5,507 nucleotides of DNA from Oligoflexia bacterium (GTDB lineage: Bacteria > Bdellovibrionota > UBA1018): assembly GCA_025352185.1 (NCBI GenBank), contig JANXTV010000105.1, forward strand, positions 1 to 5,507, written 5' to 3'. Shown one piece after another: positions 1 through 4,553 of the stretch. A model generated the notes under the pieces. The model saw nothing but the letters and a program-made list of their open reading frames with translations, made no database searches and had not been told where the DNA came from. The position numbers and the translations under genes were made by a program. Numbering within the stretch: position 1 is the first letter of the stretch; each line of letters opens with the position of its first letter.

Positions 1-101
1 TTCAAGGCGACGGTGAGCACGCCCCGAGTCTCGAAGGCGACCTTTAAAGCCGTGTAGGTAGGATTCGCGAGAGTGGCGGGAATTGGGTTCTGACCGACCA
101 T
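1..101 (-). CDS. Probable enoyl-CoA hydratase/isomerase, N-terminal fragment (cut by left window edge)
   Basis: An open reading frame starts at an ATG (complement of 99-101) and runs leftwards off the window; 33 codons are visible without a stop. The translation starts MVGQNPIPATL and continues with TYTALKVAFETRGVLTVAL. The second stretch matches the usual opening of crotonase-family proteins, a first beta strand, a turn containing RGV, then a strand leading into an LNRP motif that would lie just past the edge. A strong Shine-Dalgarno (GGAGAAGG, complement of 107-114) sits 5 bases before the ATG and fixes the start. Divergent pairing with mccB suggests methylglutaconyl-CoA hydratase (LiuC/AUH-type), the step after the carboxylase in leucine breakdown. 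That specific assignment is inference from context. The catalytic residues are not visible, so another crotonase-fold enzyme is possible. Confidence 0.72.
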   Translation of the reverse strand, partial: MVGQNPIPATLANPTYTALKVAFETRGVLTVAL

Positions 102-106
102 GTTAA

Positions 107-114
107 CCTTCTCC
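107..114 (-). promoter_or_regulatory. Shine-Dalgarno of the divergent hydratase gene
   Basis: On the minus strand this reads GGAGAAGG, followed by TTAAC and then ATG, an almost ideal ribosome-binding site with 5-base spacing. It matters because it shows that the minus-strand ORF at the left edge is real. It therefore argues against any plus-strand mccB start upstream of it at position 100. Confidence 0.75.
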
Positions 115-120
115 AAAGCA

Positions 121-149
121 TTGATTTTTCCAGAGAAATACCATCGAAT
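121..149 (+). promoter_or_regulatory. Candidate mccB promoter (TTGATT-17-TCGAAT)
   Basis: TTGATT (121-126) and TCGAAT (144-149) are 17 bases apart, and each matches four of six bases of the sigma-70 consensus boxes. A transcript starting about 7 bases after the -10 box would begin at or right beside the mccB ATG at 157. That fits the absence of a clear Shine-Dalgarno in front of that ATG. The match is modest, promoter consensus in this organism is unknown, and the intergenic space is only 55 bases, so chance matches are possible. Confidence 0.3.
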
Positions 150-152
150 ACA

Positions 153-162
153 GGGCATGCCC
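153..162. repeat. Perfect 10-base palindrome centred on the mccB start codon
   Basis: GGGCATGCCC is a perfect palindrome with the ATG of mccB (157-159) at its centre. It could be half of an operator for a local regulator or simply chance; 10-base palindromes are not very rare. Symmetry does not extend beyond 10 bases. No regulator gene is visible in the window. Confidence 0.25.
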
Positions 163-1764
163 ACCCTCAAGTCGAGCGTCCAAACGAACTCCCCAGAATT
201 TAAAGCGAATCAGACTCACCACCTCGCATTAGCCGAAGATTTAAAGCGGCGTCTCGAAGCCGCGCGCCTCGGAGGCGGGACGGAGGCTCGGGAAAGGCAC
301 ACGAAACGCGGAAAGCTTCTCGCGCGCGACCGCGTCGCCGCGCTGCTTGATCCCGGTACGGACTTCCTAGAAATCGGCGCCCTCGCCGCGAATGACATGT
401 ACGAAGGTGCGGCCCCCGCCGCCGGAATGATTGCCGGAGTCGGCGTCGTCCACGGAAGAGAAACTTTAATCATCGCGAACGATGCCACCGTTAAGGGCGG
501 AACCTATTTTCCGATGACGGTAAAAAAGCATCTTCGCGCTCAAGAAATCGCGTTCGAAAACCACCTCCCGTGTATCTACCTCGTCGATTCGGGCGGAGCT
601 TTCCTCCCCCTGCAGAGTGAAGTTTTTCCCGACCGCGACCATTTCGGACGGATCTTCTTTAACCAGGCGAATCTTTCGGCCGCCGGAATCCCGCAGATCG
701 CGGTCGTTATGGGTTCATGCACGGCCGGGGGCGCCTACATGCCCGCGATGTCGGATGAGAGCGTCATCGTGCGGAACCAAGGGACGATTTTCCTGGGCGG
801 TCCTCCGCTCGTGAAAGCGGCGACGGGCGAAATCGTTACGGCGGAGGAACTCGGAGGGGGCGATACCCACTCCCGAATTTCCGGAGTGACGGATCACCTC
901 GCCGAAAACGACGAGCACGCGCTCGAGATCGCTCGCGAAATCGTGGCGACTTTAAATCGCCCGGCTCCGACTCCGATCGAAAGGATCGCGCCCGAAGAGC
1001 CGCTTTACGATCAGGCGGAACTCGCCGGGATTATCCCCACCGATTTTAAAAAACCGTTCGATATCCGCGAAGTGATCGCGCGACTCGTGGACGGGTCTCG
1101 GTTCCAGGAATTTAAACAAAACTACGGCACCACGCTCGTTACCGGATTCGCGCACCTCCACGGATTTCCGATCGGGATCCTCGCGAATAACGGCATTCTC
1201 TTTTCCGAGAGCAGCCTAAAGGGCGCTCACTTTATCGAGCTCTGTAATCAACGGAAAATCCCGCTCGTATTCCTCCAGAACATCACGGGCTTCATGGTCG
1301 GAAAGAAATACGAACAGGGCGGGATCGCGAAGGACGGAGCGAAACTCGTCACCGCCGTGTCGAACGCGAAAGTTCCTAAGTTTACGATCGTCGTCGGAGG
1401 ATCGTTTGGCGCCGGAAATTACGGAATGTGCGGACGTGCTTACTCTCCCCGGTTCCTCTGGATGTGGCCGAACTCCAGAATTTCCGTGATGGGCGGCGAA
1501 CAGGCCGCGAACGTCCTCTCGCAAGTGAAGATGGAACAGATGGAAGCCAAGGGAGAAAAGATTACTCCGGAAGCAGTGAAAAAAATTCAGGCTCCTATTC
1601 TTGAAAAATACGAAGCCGAAGGTTCGCCGTATTTCTCGAGCGCACGACTCTGGGATGACGGCGTGATTCTTCCTTGGGAAACTCGGGCGACCCTCGCGCG
1701 CGCAATCTCCGCGTCGCTAAACGCCCCGATTCCCGAAACAAAGTACGGCGTTTTCCGAATGTAA
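157..1764 (+). CDS. mccB: 3-methylcrotonyl-CoA carboxylase, carboxyltransferase (beta) subunit
   Basis: This 535-residue protein has the normal length for the family. It moves the carboxyl group from carboxybiotin to 3-methylcrotonyl-CoA, giving 3-methylglutaconyl-CoA in cytosolic leucine/isovalerate degradation, and needs the biotin carboxylase/carrier subunit MccA, which is not in the window. The family-typical start has SPEF (12-15) and an LGGG turn (38-41). The N-terminal carboxyltransferase domain has VDSGGAFLP (143-151) and GSCTAGGAYMPAMSD (186-200), glycine-rich loops of the oxyanion-hole type. The C-terminal domain has NITGFMVGKKYEQGGIAKDG (375-394) and GGSFGAGNYGMCGRAYSPRF (414-433). 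The CTAGGAYMPA loop favours methylcrotonyl- over propionyl-CoA carboxylase; geranyl-CoA carboxylase is a less likely alternative. The start at 157 is chosen because it gives the conserved N-terminus; an in-frame ATG at 100 would overlap the divergent gene. No good Shine-Dalgarno precedes 157. Confidence 0.95.
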   Translation: MPTLKSSVQTNSPEFKANQTHHLALAEDLKRRLEAARLGGGTEARERHTKRGKLLARDRVAALLDPGTDFLEIGALAANDMYEGAAPAAGMIAGVGVVHGRETLIIANDATVKGGTYFPMTVKKHLRAQEIAFENHLPCIYLVDSGGAFLPLQSEVFPDRDHFGRIFFNQANLSAAGIPQIAVVMGSCTAGGAYMPAMSDESVIVRNQGTIFLGGPPLVKAATGEIVTAEELGGGDTHSRISGVTDHLAENDEHALEIAREIVATLNRPAPTPIERIAPEEPLYDQAELAGIIPTDFKKPFDIREVIARLVDGSRFQEFKQNYGTTLVTGFAHLHGFPIGILANNGILFSESSLKGAHFIELCNQRKIPLVFLQNITGFMVGKKYEQGGIAKDGAKLVTAVSNAKVPKFTIVVGGSFGAGNYGMCGRAYSPRFLWMWPNSRISVMGGEQAANVLSQVKMEQMEAKGEKITPEAVKKIQAPILEKYEAEGSPYFSSARLWDDGVILPWETRATLARAISASLNAPIPETKYGVFRM

Positions 1765-1779
1765 CTCTCGCAGACGAGC

Positions 1780-3078
1780 ATGAAAAACAAACCTATCGCC
1801 ATCGGAATTGATTTCGGAACTTCGAATACCGTCGCCGCCACACTCGAGGCGGACGGGACAACCCGCGTCCTGAAACTCGATGGCGAATCGAACCTCCTGA
1901 AGTCGCTCCTCTATTTTCCGACTCGGAACGAAAGCTTTCTCGGAAAGAAGGCGATCGAGCAGTACTTTGACCGGGGTATGGAAGGACGCTTTTTCCAGTC
2001 GATTAAGAAACTCCTGCCGAATCCGGATTTTTCGGGAACTTCCCTTTTCGGAAAGCACGCTTCGGTCGAGGATCTGATTTCACGGTTCCTCACCGGACTT
2101 CGGGCGGTGATCGAAGCCGATATTGGCGGACCTCTCGACGGCATTCCCATCTTTTTCGGGCGTCCCGCCCGTTATTCCGAAGACTCCGCCCGCGAAGGAC
2201 TCGCCGTTGTGCGGTTTCGCTCGGCGATTGAATCGGCGGGATTCAATCTCGCGAATGTAAAACTGATCGAAGAACCCGTCGCCGCCTCTCGGGTGGGAAG
2301 CCTCCATGCGAGTGGACAGAAAAGTAAATCGGGAGTCGCGAAGGGTCCGGTCACGCTGATCGCCGATCTCGGGGGTGGTACCAGTGATTTTACGCTCTTC
2401 GAAGCCCGTGCGCACGGAATCCATACGTTCGCCGTACATGGGATTTCGGTTGCGGGAGATTCGCTCGACTCTGATTTTTTCGTCGCCCGACTCCAGAATT
2501 TTTTCGGCGCGAGCATTCGTTATCAGCGTCCTTTCTCCTCGAACGTACTCACGATGCCGACGGCGCTATCGAAGCTGCTTCCGAAGTGGCACCACCATGC
2601 CTTCCTCCGCGAGCGCGCAACCTGGAACTTCATCCTCGTCCTCCGAAAGGAGCTAGTCGATCCGGAGCAAACTCCCCTCCTCGAGAACTTAATCACCCTC
2701 GTCGAAGAAAACTTAGGCTACCGGCTCCACCTCTCGGTCGAGGATCTGAAACTCGAGCTTTCGAACGCCGAAAAGAAAGGGTTCGAATTTAAATCGTACC
2801 CCATCGAAATAGCCTTCGACGTGAAACGAAAGGAATTCGAGAAACTAATCGAACCCTCGCTTTCCGCGATTGGTACGACGGCGATTGAAACGTGCCGGAT
2901 CGGAAAGATCGCGCCTACCGACGTCGAGCGACTGCAGTTTACCGGTGGAACTTCGAAAGTACCGATCATTCGCGAGCGTCTGACGTCGCTGTTTCCGAAC
3001 GCGGTCGTGGTGGACCAGGATACGTTTACCGCCGTCGCCGAGGGCCTCGCGCTCACGGGCGAAGCGGAGCGGAAATAA
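1780..3078 (+). CDS. YegD-like Hsp70-family protein, ATPase domain only
   Basis: A 432-residue member of the Hsp70/actin-like ATPase superfamily, probably cytosolic (no signal peptide or membrane segment). Visible motifs are phosphate-1 loop IGIDFGTSNT (8-17); SIKKLLP (74-80), where K76 aligns with the catalytic lysine of DnaK's AIKRLIG; GRPA (127-130); EEPVAA (164-169); phosphate-2 loop DLGGGTSDF (196-204); AGDSLD (225-230); the adenosine motif FTGGTSKVPIIR (387-398); and AVAEGLA (418-424). The protein stops right after the nucleotide-binding domain, so the interdomain linker and peptide-binding domain of DnaK are absent. E. coli YegD is similarly short, so this is a family feature rather than a truncation. 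The client or partner is unknown. The gene starts 15 bases after mccB with no strong Shine-Dalgarno, suggesting shared transcription and perhaps translational coupling. A role connected with mccB would be inference only. Confidence 0.88.
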   Translation: MKNKPIAIGIDFGTSNTVAATLEADGTTRVLKLDGESNLLKSLLYFPTRNESFLGKKAIEQYFDRGMEGRFFQSIKKLLPNPDFSGTSLFGKHASVEDLISRFLTGLRAVIEADIGGPLDGIPIFFGRPARYSEDSAREGLAVVRFRSAIESAGFNLANVKLIEEPVAASRVGSLHASGQKSKSGVAKGPVTLIADLGGGTSDFTLFEARAHGIHTFAVHGISVAGDSLDSDFFVARLQNFFGASIRYQRPFSSNVLTMPTALSKLLPKWHHHAFLRERATWNFILVLRKELVDPEQTPLLENLITLVEENLGYRLHLSVEDLKLELSNAEKKGFEFKSYPIEIAFDVKRKEFEKLIEPSLSAIGTTAIETCRIGKIAPTDVERLQFTGGTSKVPIIRERLTSLFPNAVVVDQDTFTAVAEGLALTGEAERK

Positions 3079-3083
3079 ACGGG

Positions 3084-3569
3084 ATGACTTCCTCCCCTAC
3101 CCCCGTCCTGCGCGAAATGCAAGACGCCGAATACCGGGCCTGGGCGGAGTATTCCCGTACCTCGTATGCCGCCGGTAAAATGCGTGCGAACGGGTACTCG
3201 GAACTCGAGGCCGATCGTATCGCCGACGAGACGTTCACGCGGCTCCTCCCCCTCGGGCGAAATTCTCGCGACCACTATTTTTATATTCTCGAACTTGCGG
3301 GACGGAAACTCGGATCCCTTTGGTTCGCACTTCAGGGCCCGCCCGAAAATCGAAAGGCTTTCGTTTACGACGTCCTCATCGACGAAAACGAGCGGGGAAA
3401 AGGGTACGGGCGCACGGTAATGGAACTCGCGGAACTCGAGGGCGGACGTCTCGGAGCCGTCGCCATCGGGCTCCACGTTTTCGCGTTTAACACCCCCGCC
3501 GTAAAACTCTATGAATCCCTCGCCTACCAAGTCACCGATCTTTCGATGGAAAAGCGCATTTCCCGGTAA
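3084..3569 (+). CDS. GNAT-family N-acetyltransferase
   Basis: A 161-residue cytosolic protein with the GCN5-related acetyltransferase fold. The N-terminal part (12-55) is helical with DAEYRAWAEYSRTSYA and a GYSELEADRIADETFTRLLP stretch, as in a common GNAT subgroup. Motif A is VYDVLIDENERGKGYG (94-109), with RGKGYG matching the R-x-x-G-x-G acetyl-CoA pyrophosphate loop. Motif B is NTPAVKLYESLAY (136-148), with Y143 at the place of the usual general acid; the glycine normally found before the last tyrosine is alanine here. The acceptor (protein, peptide or small amine) cannot be told from the sequence. The start is 5 bases after the Hsp70-like gene's stop. A GGAG at 3066-3069 lies 14 bases upstream, too far to be a convincing ribosome site, so coupled translation is likely. 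In-frame sequence upstream back to 2892 lies inside the Hsp70-like gene and is not part of this protein. Confidence 0.9.
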   Translation: MTSSPTPVLREMQDAEYRAWAEYSRTSYAAGKMRANGYSELEADRIADETFTRLLPLGRNSRDHYFYILELAGRKLGSLWFALQGPPENRKAFVYDVLIDENERGKGYGRTVMELAELEGGRLGAVAIGLHVFAFNTPAVKLYESLAYQVTDLSMEKRISR

Positions 3570-3575
3570 TCCACG

Positions 3576-3596
3576 GTCCCTAGTCTCCGGTCCCCG
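3576..3596 (+). repeat. Degenerate 7-base tandem repeat (GTCYCNN)
   Basis: Three consecutive heptamers, GTCCCTA, GTCTCCG and GTCCCCG, follow the GNAT stop codon closely. They are flanked by weaker copies ATCCACG (3569-3575) and GACACCT (3597-3603). A small hairpin (TCCGG 3586-3590 with CCGGA 3594-3598, 3-base loop) falls within it but is not followed by a T-run. The role is unknown; it may be an intergenic low-complexity repeat that also occurs elsewhere in the genome. Confidence 0.5.
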
Positions 3597-3641
3597 GACA
3601 CCTTCGAGTCGAACCTTTCCGGCACCCATTCTTTTCCTTTC

Positions 3642-3669
3642 TTGATTAATCTACGCGCCGCAGTGTAAA
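3642..3669 (+). promoter_or_regulatory. Candidate sigma-70-type promoter for the secreted-protein pair
   Basis: TTGATT (3642-3647) and TGTAAA (3664-3669) are separated by 16 bases, and each matches four of six consensus bases. The predicted transcript would start around 3676 and include the Shine-Dalgarno AGGGAG (3687-3692) ahead of the ATG at 3699. This is the only gap of useful size between the GNAT gene and the secreted pair, so a promoter here is expected; the exact boxes are tentative. Confidence 0.4.
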
Positions 3670-3698
3670 CCCCGGCCAAAGAAATCAGGGAGAATTTT

Positions 3699-4016
3699 AT
3701 GAAATACCTCGTTCCAATCGCACTCGCGCTCTGCGCGTCTTCAGTTTTCGCCGCCGACTGTACGTCGGACGTAAAATCGATCGCAAAATCCAATCTCGAC
3801 CAAGTCGCGGTGAAGTACGGATTCGAATCCTCCGACATCGGTAACGCAAAACTTGTCCGCACGAAGAAAGTAAAGATCACCCGGAAACTGAAGGAGACGC
3901 TCTCCGTTTTTTCGGTCGAAGGTTACATCTATAAGGGCGAATACACGGTTTCCGTTACGGTCGATGAAAGCTGCGCGGTTCGCGCGGTCTCGATCCACGA
4001 CGACTCAACGCTTTAA
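3699..4016 (+). CDS. Small exported protein of unknown function (105 aa)
   Basis: I do not recognise this family. Residues 1-18 (MKYLVPIALALCASSVFA) form a Sec signal peptide with a probable signal peptidase I site after VFA-18, predicting an approximately 87-residue periplasmic or secreted protein. C12 lies in the hydrophobic core and does not fit a lipobox, so this is probably not a lipoprotein. The mature part has two cysteines, C21 near its start and C92 near its end, which could form one disulfide closing the domain. The centre (51-66) is very basic (KLVRTKKVKITRKLKE), followed by alternating, beta-strand-like sequence (68-100, including GYIYKGEYTVSVTVDESC). The start is well set by AGGGAG at 3687-3692, 6 bases upstream of the ATG. 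It lies 29 bases ahead of another small exported protein, with no terminator between, so the two are probably co-transcribed. Confidence 0.82.
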   Translation: MKYLVPIALALCASSVFAADCTSDVKSIAKSNLDQVAVKYGFESSDIGNAKLVRTKKVKITRKLKETLSVFSVEGYIYKGEYTVSVTVDESCAVRAVSIHDDSTL

Positions 4017-4045
4017 TTCGTCTCCGTTCACCGAAAGGCAATCCT

Positions 4046-4486
4046 ATGAAAAAGTCTCTCCTCGTTCTCGCATCCCTCATGTCCCTTAGCGCCTTCGCCT
4101 CCGATTTCGAAATCCGCGACTGTAAAGATGCCGGTATCGGCATCGATACGCTCGTCGCACCGGCCGCGAAAAACTCACGCTCGTACTATAACGGCGCGGT
4201 CCAAGTTTATAACGTCGACGTCGAAGAGCCGGCGTCCCGCAGCGCGGGACTCGCGATCGTCATGCCGTATCCCGACGGACAGGGACCAGGTGCCTCGTGC
4301 ACTGCCGTTACTTTCTTCTCCGGAATCAGCGTGATGAACGCGAAGTCGAGCTACAATAAAAGTAAAGGACTCCTGCTTTCGATCCCGTACGGGATCTACG
4401 ACGGCGAAACGGGTAAGACGAAACTTGCGCCGGCACCCATAAAAATTCGAATTAACCTCGCTAAAGGCGCCGTTACTCTCGAATAG
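4046..4486 (+). CDS. Small exported protein of unknown function (146 aa)
   Basis: I do not recognise this family. MKKSLLVLASLMSLSAFA (1-18) is a classic Sec signal peptide with an AFA signal peptidase I site, giving a predicted mature protein of 128 residues starting SDFEIRDC. There are two cysteines, C26 and C85, both in the mature part and possibly disulfide-bonded. The mature chain is rich in glycine, serine and tyrosine and ends in alternating hydrophobic stretches (KGLLLSIPYGIYDG at 107-120 and IKIRINLAKGAVTLE at 132-146), which suggests a beta-sandwich or barrel-like fold. The start is supported by AAAGG at 4034-4038, 7 bases before the ATG. It follows the 105-residue exported protein by 29 bases and ends 19 bases before a strong terminator hairpin, so it is likely the last gene of a two-gene unit. 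The two proteins show no obvious sequence similarity beyond the general plan. Confidence 0.85.
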   Translation: MKKSLLVLASLMSLSAFASDFEIRDCKDAGIGIDTLVAPAAKNSRSYYNGAVQVYNVDVEEPASRSAGLAIVMPYPDGQGPGASCTAVTFFSGISVMNAKSSYNKSKGLLLSIPYGIYDGETGKTKLAPAPIKIRINLAKGAVTLE

Positions 4487-4505
4487 TCCTCAGCGATTCA
4501 AAGAT

Positions 4506-4553
4506 AAAATTAAGGGGTGAACTTCCGCGAGGAGTTCACCCCTTAATTTTTTT
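4506..4553. terminator. Strong, probably bidirectional intrinsic terminator between convergent genes
   Basis: A perfect 17-base-pair inverted repeat (4506-4522 with 4534-4550) extends inward by a T-A pair, a G-T wobble and a C-G pair to leave a 5-base loop (4526-4530). The stem core is GGGGTGAAC. On the plus strand it ends in a run of seven T (4547-4553), classic for factor-independent termination of the secreted-protein unit. On the minus strand the stem ends in TTTT followed by ATCTT, weaker but serviceable. The 3' arm includes the stop codon (4536-4538) and last codons of the minus-strand gene. Confidence 0.9.

Noticed and set aside
100..156. 19-codon N-terminal extension of mccB starting at the ATG at 100
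   Set aside because: It overlaps the start codon and Shine-Dalgarno of the divergent hydratase gene, lacks family similarity, and the protein from 157 already has the standard length and N-terminus.
2892..3083. Upstream in-frame extension of the GNAT protein
   Set aside because: It runs inside the Hsp70-like gene in another frame, its sequence is low-complexity and arginine-rich, and the start at 3084 gives a normal GNAT N-terminus.
3586..3598. Hairpin TCCGG-TCC-CCGGA as a terminator for the mccB unit
   Set aside because: The stem is only 5 pairs and no T-run follows; it is better explained as part of the heptamer repeat.
2718..3629. Long open frame of 303 codons on the minus strand
   Set aside because: It lies opposite the end of the Hsp70-like gene and the whole GNAT gene, both with clear family motifs. 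Its translation is rich in arginine, glycine and serine with no recognisable motif, as expected of an antisense shadow in GC-rich DNA.
3710..3734. Lipoprotein signal peptide in the 105-residue exported protein, with C12 as the lipidated cysteine
   Set aside because: The residues before C12 (LAL) do not fit the lipobox, which needs a small residue just before the cysteine, and a good signal peptidase I site follows at residue 18.
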